Source: Parolsenella sp958406235 (lineage in GTDB: Bacteria; Actinomycetota; Coriobacteriia; Coriobacteriales; Atopobiaceae). From it: 19,420 bases of DNA. A program made the position numbers and the translations under genes. The stretch is from positions 1-19,420 of the forward strand of contig NZ_JBCLNF010000016.1 of assembly GCF_039062465.1 (NCBI RefSeq), given 5' to 3'. Below the pieces are notes generated by a model, which saw only the letters and a program-made list of their open reading frames with translations, searched no databases and was not told the DNA's origin. Of the stretch, positions 13,239-19,420 are shown piece after piece (the first letter of the stretch is position 1; each line of letters opens with the position of its first letter).

Positions 13239-14420
13239 GTGGAAGCTAAGATCGATTATTACGAGGTTCTCGGCGTTGACCATGACGCTGACGCGCGAGC
13301 CATCAAGCGCGCCTACATCAAGAAGGCGCGCACCCTCCACCCGGACGTAAACGACGCCCCGGATGCGGAGGAGCGCTTCAAGGAGGTCAACGAGGCGTAC
13401 TCCGTCCTCTCTGACGAGCAGAAGCGCGCTAACTATGACCGCTATGGGGACCCGGACGGCCCCGCCGGCTTCGGCGGTGGCTACGCGGACGTCTCTGATA
13501 TCTTCGGCGGCTTCGGCATGGATGACATCTTCTCCTCCTTCTTTGGAGGGGGAGCCTCTGCTGGTGGCGGGAGGGCGGCTCGTACCGCGGGCCGCGACAT
13601 GGGCATCACGCTTCGCGTCAGCCTCGCGGACGCGGCTCGTGGTGTCACCAAGACCATCACCTACGATCGCCTCGCTCCTTGTGACGATTGCAATGGCACC
13701 GGCGCCGCGGAAGGTGGCAAGGTCACCACGTGCTCCCGCTGCCACGGAACCGGTCGCGTTGTGACCGTCCAGCGCACCATCCTCGGCCAGATGCAGACCC
13801 AGAGCGAGTGCCCGGAGTGCCATGGCACGGGCAAGGTTATCGACCACCCATGCGAGACCTGCGGCGGACAGGGCCGCACGCCCAATCACGAAACCGTAAA
13901 GATCGATGTTCCCGCTGGCGTCCATTCTGGCCAGACCCTCAAGGTCGAGGGATACGGCGAGGCCGGTATCCGTGGGGATCGTTCTGGAGACCTCGTCGTT
14001 CGCATCGAGGTCCGCGAGGATGAGCGTTTCGAGCGCCAGGGCGATGACCTCTTCTGCGTCGAGGACGTCTCCGCGCTCGAGGCCATGTGTGGCTGCACGC
14101 TCGAGGTGGAGGGTATTCTCGAGGGCGAGACCGTTGAGGTAAAGGTGCCTGCCGGCTGTCAGCATGCACAGCACATCGAGGTCGAGGGCTATGGCATGCC
14201 GCGTCAAGGCAGCTCCGCGAGGGGCAGCCTCGTTGTCGTGGTCAACATTGTCGTACCGCAGGACCTCTCGAAGGCGGACCTTGATTCTCTGCGAGCCATC
14301 GCTACTTCGCGTGGCGAGCGCGTCTCTGACAAGACGGCTTCCCATGAGGGCTTCTTCGGCAAGCGTCCGGGTCGCGCGGCGTCTGCGAAGAAGGCGTCCG
14401 GCGAAAGGCACGGCAAGTGA
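13239..14420 (+). CDS. dnaJ: DnaJ (Hsp40), canonical type-I co-chaperone
   Basis: This 393-aa cytosolic protein delivers unfolded clients to DnaK and stimulates its ATPase. The full architecture is present: a J-domain (~5-70) with HPD at 34-36; a Gly/Phe region at ~75-112, unusually aspartate-containing (DIFGGFGMDDIFSSFFGGG); a zinc domain with cysteine pairs 148/151, 165/168, 191/194 and 205/208 in CxxCxGxG repeats; and both C-terminal substrate-binding domains starting at IDVPAGVHSGQTLKVEG. A basic Ala/Lys/Gly-rich tail ends the protein. GTG at 13239 was chosen because it gives MEAKIDYYEVLGV, which aligns with the family start; GTG 13212 adds nine residues, and neither has a clear ribosome site. 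The stop overlaps the mtaB GTG as GTGA. No hrcA, grpE or dnaK lies nearby. Confidence 0.95.
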   Translation: MEAKIDYYEVLGVDHDADARAIKRAYIKKARTLHPDVNDAPDAEERFKEVNEAYSVLSDEQKRANYDRYGDPDGPAGFGGGYADVSDIFGGFGMDDIFSSFFGGGASAGGGRAARTAGRDMGITLRVSLADAARGVTKTITYDRLAPCDDCNGTGAAEGGKVTTCSRCHGTGRVVTVQRTILGQMQTQSECPECHGTGKVIDHPCETCGGQGRTPNHETVKIDVPAGVHSGQTLKVEGYGEAGIRGDRSGDLVVRIEVREDERFERQGDDLFCVEDVSALEAMCGCTLEVEGILEGETVEVKVPAGCQHAQHIEVEGYGMPRQGSSARGSLVVVVNIVVPQDLSKADLDSLRAIATSRGERVSDKTASHEGFFGKRPGRAASAKKASGERHGK

Positions 14421-15685
14421 CGCGGCTCGGCTCCTCGCGAGCTCGCGTGGTCATGTCGAACCTTGGCTGTCGAGTGAATCGCGTTGAGCTCGACGCGATT
14501 GCGCGCGAGCTTGAGGCTGCTGGCTGCGAGCTCGTCAAAGAGGACGATGCGGACGCCATTGTCATCAATACATGCGCGGTGACTGGCGAGGCTGAGGCAA
14601 AGGCTCGCAAAGCGGTTCGTCATGCCGCCGGCCTTCCGCAGGAGCCAATCGTGCTTGCCACGGGATGCGTGGCGAGCCTCTTTGCTCCCGAGCTCGAGGC
14701 TCTTGCCGCCAACGTCATCGTCGAGGCGGACAAGGCCCTTGTCGCCGGTCGAGTCCTGAGCGAGCTTGGCGTCGATTGCGCTTCGGGAGGTCTTGGCGCC
14801 ATGCGCTCTCACGGCTCTTCCGTGACTCCTACGGGCCGCATGCGTCCGGGTCTCAAGATTCAGGATGGCTGCGACAACCGTTGCACCTACTGCATTGTCT
14901 GGAAGGCTCGCGGAGCGGCAAGGTCCGTCTCGCCTGACGAAGTGCTCTCGGGTGTTCGCAGCCTCATCGAAGACGGTGCTCGAGAAATCGTGCTTACGGG
15001 CATTGACCTCGGGCGTTATGAGTTCGAGGGTCTCGACCTCGCCGGTCTTCTCGTGCGCATCCTTGAAGAGACCGAGGTTGCCCGTTTGCGCCTTTCCTCT
15101 ATTGAACCTGCGGGTGTCACGGACGAGCTTCTCCGCGTAATGGCGAACAGCGAGGGCAGGATCGCGCCGTTCCTCCACATCCCGCTCCAGAGCGGGTGCG
15201 ACGCCACGCTGTCCCGTATGGGTAGACCCTATACGGTTGCGGAGTACGAGGAGGTCGTCGAGCGCGCTCGCACCGCGCTTCCTGGAGTTGCCGTCGCTTG
15301 CGATCTCATCGTTGCCTTTCCTGGCGAGACGGATGAGGAGTTCTCTGAAAGCCTTACCACCTGCGAGAGGATCGCTTTCTCGAAGATGCACGTGTTCCGT
15401 TACTCTCGTCGTCCGGGAACTGTGGCTGCGAGTATGGATGGTCAGGTCGATCCCGTTGTGAGTGCCGAGCGCGGACGTCTCATGCGCGAGTGCGCGGCTG
15501 CGTCTCGTCGCTCGTATGCCGAGTCGCTCGTAGGTTCTGAGCAGCTTGTTCTTGTTGAGCATGATGCTCGCGGCGTCACGGGCGGGCTTGTCGATGTGGT
15601 CGTCGACGAGGGTCACCTTGGCGAGCTTATTAGCGTCGTCCCAAGTGGGCTTACGACCGCCGGTCTTCTCGACGCCAGGTCGTGA
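14417..15685 (+). CDS. mtaB: MtaB, tRNA t6A37 methylthiotransferase (radical SAM)
   Basis: This 422-aa protein of the methylthiotransferase family is of the MtaB (e-MtaB/YqeV) type, which converts N6-threonylcarbamoyladenosine at tRNA position 37 to its 2-methylthio form. The N-terminal UPF0004 domain has the auxiliary-cluster cysteines Cys18 (NLGCRVNRVE), Cys53 (NTCAVT) and Cys84 (TGC). The radical-SAM CxxxCxxC is Cys152, Cys156 and Cys159 in QDGCDNRCTYC. The GCxVNxxE signature separates MtaB from MiaB and RimO (GCxxNxxD). A TRAM-like region at ~355-415 closes the protein. The GTG start is coupled to dnaJ through the GTGA overlap. dnaJ followed by mtaB and 16S maturation genes is a known Firmicute-style order. 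Confidence 0.92.
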   Translation: MTRLGSSRARVVMSNLGCRVNRVELDAIARELEAAGCELVKEDDADAIVINTCAVTGEAEAKARKAVRHAAGLPQEPIVLATGCVASLFAPELEALAANVIVEADKALVAGRVLSELGVDCASGGLGAMRSHGSSVTPTGRMRPGLKIQDGCDNRCTYCIVWKARGAARSVSPDEVLSGVRSLIEDGAREIVLTGIDLGRYEFEGLDLAGLLVRILEETEVARLRLSSIEPAGVTDELLRVMANSEGRIAPFLHIPLQSGCDATLSRMGRPYTVAEYEEVVERARTALPGVAVACDLIVAFPGETDEEFSESLTTCERIAFSKMHVFRYSRRPGTVAASMDGQVDPVVSAERGRLMRECAAASRRSYAESLVGSEQLVLVEHDARGVTGGLVDVVVDEGHLGELISVVPSGLTTAGLLDARS

Positions 15686-15715
15686 CGTATCATTAGATGA
15701 TGACTACGCACAAAA

Positions 15716-15721
15716 AGGAGG
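15716..15721 (+). promoter_or_regulatory. Strong Shine-Dalgarno AGGAGG before phoH
   Basis: AAAAAGGAGG stands immediately before ATG 15725, with only 3-4 nt between the consensus and the start, closer than the usual 5-9. There is no better downstream start that keeps the N-terminal domain, so the spacing is accepted as tight. The 39-nt gap after mtaB shows no terminator. Confidence 0.6.
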
Positions 15722-15724
15722 AGC

Positions 15725-16699
15725 ATGGAGCCGTCTCTCGTTAGACTCACCATTCCTGATTCCGTCGACATGACAGCCCTCATGGGCCCTGCGGACTCAC
15801 TCCTCCGCAGGATCGAGGCCATGACGGATGCAACGATCACGGTGCGAGGCAATCAGGTCTCCGTCATGGGCGAGCCCGTCGAGGCTAATCGCGTTATCTC
15901 GATATTCTCGCAGCTAATCCAGATGGTTTCTCTGGGTGAGACACCCTCTCCCGACGAGGTTGACCTTCTCCTTACTCGGTCTCGCACGTCCGGCGAGACG
16001 GAATCGTCGTTTGCCGATGACATCCTCCTAACCTATCGCGGTCGTGCCCTCAGACCAAAGACCGCAGGGCAGCGCCGCTATATCGAGGCCGTCCGCAGGA
16101 ACACGCTTACGTTCGCTCTCGGTCCCGCTGGCACGGGCAAGACCTACCTCGCCATGGCCATGGCCGTGGCGGCGCTCAAGCGTCGTGAGGTTGGCCGTAT
16201 CGTGCTCTGCCGTCCCGTCGTTGAGGCGGGAGAATCCCTTGGTTATCTCCCGGGAACCCTCCAGGAGAAGCTCGACCCCTACGTTCGCCCGCTCTATGAC
16301 GCGCTCTTCGACATGACGGACATGGAAAAGGGGAACGCCCTCATCGAGCAGGGAGTTATTGAGATTGCTCCGCTCGCCTACATGCGCGGCCGCACGCTTA
16401 ATGATGCCTTCGTCATTCTTGACGAGGCTCAGAATACGACGCCCGAGCAGATGAAGATGTTCCTTACGCGCATGGGCTTTCGCAGCAAGTTCGTCGTTAC
16501 CGGCGATGCGTCTCAACGTGACCTTAACGGACCTAGCGGCCTTACGAGTGCGCGTCGCGCCCTCGAAGGTGTGGAGGACATAGCGTTCTTTGACCTTGGC
16601 CGCGCGGATATCGTGCGCCACGCTCTCGTCGCTCGTATCGTTGAGGCGTATGAGGCCGCCGAGGCACGTTCGTCTCGTTCGCAGGGAGGACTTGCATGA
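15725..16699 (+). CDS. phoH: PhoH-family ATPase
   Basis: This 324-aa cytosolic P-loop protein of the PhoH/PhoL type is linked to RNA metabolism and ribosome maturation alongside YbeY; the precise reaction is unsettled for the family. An N-terminal KH-like region (~1-75) precedes the ATPase domain with Walker A GPAGTGKT at 133-140, CRPVVEAGE at 162-170, Walker B with DEAQNTTPEQMK at 233-244, and the sensor segment TGDASQRDL. The length is normal. The stop shares ATGA with the ybeY start, and phoH-ybeY adjacency is one of the most conserved pairs in bacteria. Confidence 0.95.
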   Translation: MEPSLVRLTIPDSVDMTALMGPADSLLRRIEAMTDATITVRGNQVSVMGEPVEANRVISIFSQLIQMVSLGETPSPDEVDLLLTRSRTSGETESSFADDILLTYRGRALRPKTAGQRRYIEAVRRNTLTFALGPAGTGKTYLAMAMAVAALKRREVGRIVLCRPVVEAGESLGYLPGTLQEKLDPYVRPLYDALFDMTDMEKGNALIEQGVIEIAPLAYMRGRTLNDAFVILDEAQNTTPEQMKMFLTRMGFRSKFVVTGDASQRDLNGPSGLTSARRALEGVEDIAFFDLGRADIVRHALVARIVEAYEAAEARSSRSQGGLA

Positions 16700-17229
16700 G
16701 CGTCGACATTGCTCTGTTCGTGGAGGACGGCAGCGAGCTTGCCATTTCGAGCGTAGAGCTCGAGCGAGTCTTCAACCTCGTGCTCGATGAGGAGGGGGTC
16801 GATCGGCCTTGCTCCGTCTCCGTGAGCGTCGTGGGCGAGGAATCGATGCAGGAGCTCAACGCAGAGTGGCGTGGCGTTGAGTCGCCGACCGACGTCATCT
16901 CGCTCGAGTGCGAACGCCCGGATGACCCGGACCTTGTTCCGGGAGAGCCCTGCGAGCTTGGCGATATCGCCATGGCCCCCGCCGTCCTTGCAGCTCAGTC
17001 TGTGAAGTTTGGCACTTCGGCTGAGGACGAGACGCGTCTCATGGCGATTCATTCGCTCCTTCACCTTCTCGGCTATGACCACATCGAAGAGGGGGACGCT
17101 CGCGTTATGGAAGCTCGCGAGGACGAGCTCCTTGCTCTTGCGTGCGGGCGCGACCTCGGTCACGTCGCGACCACGCGCCATGCGGACGACACCCCGCTCC
17201 CTTCGTCACCAAAGAATTCGGAGGGCTAG
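16696..17229 (+). CDS. ybeY: YbeY, rRNA maturation endoribonuclease
   Basis: This 177-aa zinc-dependent single-strand endoribonuclease takes part in 16S rRNA 3'-end maturation and 70S quality control. The catalytic motif HSLLHLLGYDH gives the zinc ligands His119, His123 and His129, matching the HxxxHxxxxxH signature. The central PTDVISL strand (~64-70) and LGDIAMAP (~88-95) are the other family blocks. Compared with typical 150-160-aa YbeY it carries a short, poorly conserved tail after ~155 (RHADDTPLPSSPKNSEG). It starts inside the phoH stop (ATGA), and dgkA begins 1 nt after its stop codon. Confidence 0.95.
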   Translation: MSVDIALFVEDGSELAISSVELERVFNLVLDEEGVDRPCSVSVSVVGEESMQELNAEWRGVESPTDVISLECERPDDPDLVPGEPCELGDIAMAPAVLAAQSVKFGTSAEDETRLMAIHSLLHLLGYDHIEEGDARVMEAREDELLALACGRDLGHVATTRHADDTPLPSSPKNSEG

Positions 17230-17230
17230 C

Positions 17231-17614
17231 ATGATTCCGGGGTCAAAGCGCAACCACCCTACCTTCTGGCGAAGCTTTGGCTTTGCCCTCCAGGGCTTTC
17301 GTTTTGCTGTCACGAGCGAGCGCAACATAAAGGTCATGCTGGGCGGCTTCGCGTTTGCCGTCGTATGCGGCCTGTTTTTGGAGATTGACCCCGTACGGTG
17401 GGGCGTCATTCTTTTATGTTGCGGAGCCGTGCTGTGCGCCGAGCTGCTCAACACCGCCATTGAGACCATCGTTGACCTCGTGAGTCCCGAGTACCATCCG
17501 CTTGCCGGGCGCGCGAAGGATATCGCCGCTGCCGCGGTTTGGATTTTATGCCTGTTTGTCGGTATTGCGGGGCTTGTCGTTCTTGGGTCCGCCGCAATCG
17601 AGAAGTTCTTCTAG
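17231..17614 (+). CDS. dgkA: Diacylglycerol/undecaprenol kinase, DgkA type
   Basis: This 127-aa integral membrane kinase phosphorylates undecaprenol (typical for Gram-positive members) or diacylglycerol, recycling the lipid carrier for wall and polymer synthesis. Family signatures are the acidic Glu30 in ERN, the block CAELLNTAIETIVDLVSPEYHPLAG around Glu71, Asn74 and Glu78, and RAKDIAAAAV at 94-103. Three membrane helices lie at ~36-50, 56-72 and 99-120. The start ATG 17231 has GGAGGG 5 nt upstream. The frame is open to 17009, but that reading overlaps ybeY and is not family-like. The position between ybeY and era matches many Firmicutes. Its lipid-carrier role could support the glycerophosphate polymer genes elsewhere in the window. 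Confidence 0.92.
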   Translation: MIPGSKRNHPTFWRSFGFALQGFRFAVTSERNIKVMLGGFAFAVVCGLFLEIDPVRWGVILLCCGAVLCAELLNTAIETIVDLVSPEYHPLAGRAKDIAAAAVWILCLFVGIAGLVVLGSAAIEKFF

Positions 17615-17626
17615 AGAGTGATTCCC

Positions 17627-18532
17627 ATGTCTGAGAACAAACCATTCCGTAGTGGCTTCGTCGCCCTCGTCGGTCGCCCCAACGCTGGCAAGTCCACGCT
17701 GCTCAATGCTTGCATGGGCGAGAGGCTCGCCATCACCAGCCCCGTCGCGCAGACCACGCGCAAGCGTCTTCGCGCCGTTGTCAACACGCCTGATAGCCAG
17801 ATCGTGATAGTGGATACCCCGGGCCTCCACAAACCGAAGGATGCCCTTGGTAAGGAGCTGAACCGCGCGGCGCTCGGCGAGCTTTCCGACGTAGACGTCG
17901 TCGCGATGCTTGTTGACAGCACCAAGCCCGTCGGCACTGGCGACGAGTGGGTTGGCGCGCATGTCGAACATGCCCGAGCGCCTAAGATCCTCGTTCTCAC
18001 CAAGGCCGATCTCACCAAGCCCGACCAGATGGCGGCTCAGCTGGAGGCTGCCGAGAAGCTCGCACATTTCGATGACGTCATCGTGACGAGTGCCACGGAG
18101 GGCTTTAACGTTGACGCATTCCTCCGCCTCGTGAGCGACAAGCTGCCCGAAGGGCCGAAGTGGTTCCCGGAGGGCATGGATTCGGACGCCACGGAGGAGG
18201 ACCTCGTCAGCGAGTTTATTCGCGAGAAGGTCCTGCTTAACTGCCGGGATGAGGTGCCGCACTCCGTTGCCGTCGTTTGCAACGACATCGTTTGGAAGAA
18301 GGATGGGCACGCGAGCGTCTCAGCCACGATCCTTGTCGAGCGCGATGGGCAGAAGGGCATCATCGTCGGCAAGGGTGGCTCGATGATCAAGAAGATCGGC
18401 ATGACCGCCCGTCCCGACATCGAGCGCCTGCTCGGCGGCAAGGTGTTCCTCGAGCTCCGCGTACAGGTGCGGCCGCAGTGGCGCCGCGATCAGAACGAGA
18501 TTCGCCGCCTAGGCTATGAGGCGGCGGAATAG
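17627..18532 (+). CDS. era: Era GTPase, 30S ribosome assembly factor
   Basis: This 301-aa protein binds the 16S rRNA 3' end and is needed for small-subunit maturation. The GTPase domain has G1 GRPNAGKST at ~16-24, G2 around TTRKR, G3 DTPGLH and G4 TKAD (in place of the more common NKxD). The C-terminal KH domain shows GIIVGKGGSMIKKIG and a WRRDQNEIRRLGY end typical of Era. ATG 17627 is preferred because it gives the normal short leader before GFVALVGRPN; GTG 17618 would add three residues. It begins 12 nt after dgkA, and its 3' end overlaps the longest recO reading by 17 nt. The order phoH-ybeY-dgkA-era-recO is classic. Confidence 0.95.
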   Translation: MSENKPFRSGFVALVGRPNAGKSTLLNACMGERLAITSPVAQTTRKRLRAVVNTPDSQIVIVDTPGLHKPKDALGKELNRAALGELSDVDVVAMLVDSTKPVGTGDEWVGAHVEHARAPKILVLTKADLTKPDQMAAQLEAAEKLAHFDDVIVTSATEGFNVDAFLRLVSDKLPEGPKWFPEGMDSDATEEDLVSEFIREKVLLNCRDEVPHSVAVVCNDIVWKKDGHASVSATILVERDGQKGIIVGKGGSMIKKIGMTARPDIERLLGGKVFLELRVQVRPQWRRDQNEIRRLGYEAAE

Positions 18533-19283
18533 CGTGCCAAGAGGTCGATCCAGGCACACCTCCGCCATAGTTATCGACAGGACCAAGTTGGGGGAGAGCG
18601 ATCTTATCCTCACTCTTCTCGAACACGACGGTTCCCAGGGGCGCGCGGTTGCGAAGGGCGCGCGCAAGCCCGGGGGCAAGCTCGCGGCGCGAGTCCAGCT
18701 GTTCTGTGAGCTTGATTTGCTTCTTGCGCAGGGTCGCAACCTCGATGTTGTGGCCGAGGCGCAGCTTACGAATCCGCATCAAGCCCTTCGCGGCGATCTT
18801 GAGCGCGTGAGCGCGGCGAGCGTCGTGTGCGAGGTCGCCAAGCTCACGAGCTTTCCCGACGCTCATGATCCGTTCTTGACCCCCATTTGCTCTCGAGCCC
18901 TACTTGCGTGTGAACAAGCCGCCGATCAAGCGCATCTCGACCTCGTTGTAGGGGCCTATGCGCTCAAGGTGCTCTCTCACCAGGGCTGGAGGCCGGTTCT
19001 TGACGAGTGCGTTGCTTGTGGTGACGCCGCGGTGACTCGATTCTCTTGCGTCGCGGGTGGGGCGCTCTGCGAGAACTGCGCGCGCAGTATCGAGGGGGCG
19101 GAGCCGGTGGATGCTGCCACTCTTGGCTGGCTTGCGGCCCTCGTGGGCAGCACGTTCGATCAGTTGCTCGAGGTGCCTGTCGACGTGCAGACTTCCTCCC
19201 TGTTGCTCGCCATTTGCCATAGATGGGCGGCGACGCACCTCGAGTCCCGTTTGAGGGCGTTCGAGTTTATGCTCTCCGTCTAG
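18516..19283 (+). CDS. recO: RecO, DNA repair and recombination mediator
   Basis: This 255-aa protein promotes RecA loading and strand annealing with RecR/RecF. The N-terminal OB-fold (~15-85, TSAIVIDRTKLGESDLILTLL) is followed by a helical region and a zinc finger with CVAC (Cys165/168), Cys178 and CENC (Cys185/188), as in actinobacterial and Firmicute RecO. Length is in the normal 240-260 range. Two starts are possible: ATG 18516, overlapping era by 17 nt, and GTG 18534, just past the era stop and six codons shorter. Neither has a clear ribosome site. It is the last gene of the dnaJ-to-recO run, and no terminator is seen in the 137 bp after it. Confidence 0.92.
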   Translation: MRRRNSVPRGRSRHTSAIVIDRTKLGESDLILTLLEHDGSQGRAVAKGARKPGGKLAARVQLFCELDLLLAQGRNLDVVAEAQLTNPHQALRGDLERVSAASVVCEVAKLTSFPDAHDPFLTPICSRALLACEQAADQAHLDLVVGAYALKVLSHQGWRPVLDECVACGDAAVTRFSCVAGGALCENCARSIEGAEPVDAATLGWLAALVGSTFDQLLEVPVDVQTSSLLLAICHRWAATHLESRLRAFEFMLSV

Positions 19284-19420
19284 TCGTTTGTTTGACGATC
19301 TGCTCTCGCTCTTGGGCGCACGTTACTGATTCGACAGAGTTATCTAGCTGTTATGTGCCAATAGGTTGTTTACACCCCGATAGTGACAAATAGGGAGGCC
19401 TCCCGCATGCTGTGGGTTGT
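19284..19420 (+). promoter_or_regulatory. Upstream region of the next (unseen) gene
   Basis: These 137 bp after recO are non-coding and more AT-rich than the genes. TCGACA at 19331-19336 matches the -35 consensus at 5 of 6 positions but lacks a good -10 at proper spacing. TTGTTT at 19366-19371 and GATAGT at 19379-19384 are weaker. GGGAGG at 19393-19398 stands 8 nt before ATG 19407, so a gene may begin there (Met-Leu-Trp-Val), but only 14 nt of it are visible. Confidence 0.3.
19393..19404 (+). repeat. 12-bp perfect palindrome overlapping a possible ribosome site
   Basis: GGGAGGCCTCCC is its own reverse complement. It overlaps the Shine-Dalgarno-like GGGAGG in front of ATG 19407, so it could be an operator or a structure hiding the ribosome site. 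With no loop, an RNA hairpin would have to open the central GGCC. In GC-rich DNA, chance is a real alternative. Confidence 0.4.

Noticed and set aside
12582..14411. 609-codon open frame on the minus strand across both dnaJ genes
   Set aside because: It lies fully antisense to two clear dnaJ genes. Its translation is rich in Arg/Ala/Asp with no recognisable domain, and long antisense frames are expected where third codon positions are GC-rich.
14204..15616. 470-codon open frame on the minus strand opposite dnaJ/mtaB
   Set aside because: It is antisense to mtaB, which has all its cluster cysteines; there is no family-like motif and no ribosome site. Treated as a shadow frame.
1..19420. Mobile elements, CRISPR arrays, tRNA or rRNA genes
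   Set aside because: No transposase-like frame, direct-repeat array, terminal inverted repeats or cloverleaf-like sequence was recognised on either strand.

Overview
The window reads as a chromosomal segment of a GC-rich, Gram-positive actinobacterium, most likely of the class Coriobacteriia (Olsenella/Atopobium/Collinsella type). This is inferred from three things: the GC-rich third codon positions, with frequent GTG starts and stop/start overlaps; a housekeeping order that mixes actinobacterial features (lepA, hemW, dnaJ, phoH, ybeY, era, recO) with Firmicute ones (dgkA between ybeY and era, mtaB after dnaJ); and teichoic-acid-type polymer genes. No rRNA, tRNA, insertion sequence, CRISPR array or phage gene was seen.

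Layout. (1) 168-4296, plus strand: lepA, a dusB-type tRNA-dihydrouridine synthase gene and hemW, joined by 1-nt and 4-nt overlaps, so almost certainly one operon. (2) 4453-8479, plus strand: a cell-surface pair. The first gene fuses a complete YidC/Oxa1 insertase to a cytoplasmic CDP-glycerol glycerophosphotransferase (TagB/TagF type). The second overlaps it by 14 nt and encodes a polytopic membrane protein with an extracytoplasmic alkaline-phosphatase/sulfatase-fold domain (LtaS/EptA type). (3) 8445-11859, minus strand: ettA (ABC-F translation factor), followed 10 nt later by a polytopic GT-C-like glycosyltransferase. The latter converges on the sulfatase-like gene and overlaps its end by 35 bp. 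(4) 12048-19283, plus strand: two dnaJ genes, the first with transmembrane segments in place of its normal C-terminus, then mtaB, phoH, ybeY, dgkA, era and recO, mostly overlapping or within about 40 nt. (5) 19284-19420: a non-coding stretch with a 12-bp perfect palindrome and possibly the start of the next gene.

How the genes may work together. LepA, Dus, EttA, MtaB, YbeY and Era act in translation, tRNA modification and ribosome maturation. HemW handles heme, RecO acts in recombinational repair, and the two DnaJ proteins are Hsp70 co-chaperones, one apparently in the membrane. The distinctive part is 4453-10127. A glycerophosphate transferase tethered to an insertase, a phospho-transferase/hydrolase facing outside and a GT-C enzyme could together build, move and decorate a polyol-phosphate surface polymer. 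That functional link is inference. The fused domains, the tight gene overlap and a G8 tract inside the sulfatase-like gene are visible directly. hrcA and rsmE, often found in this neighbourhood in other actinobacteria, are absent from the window.
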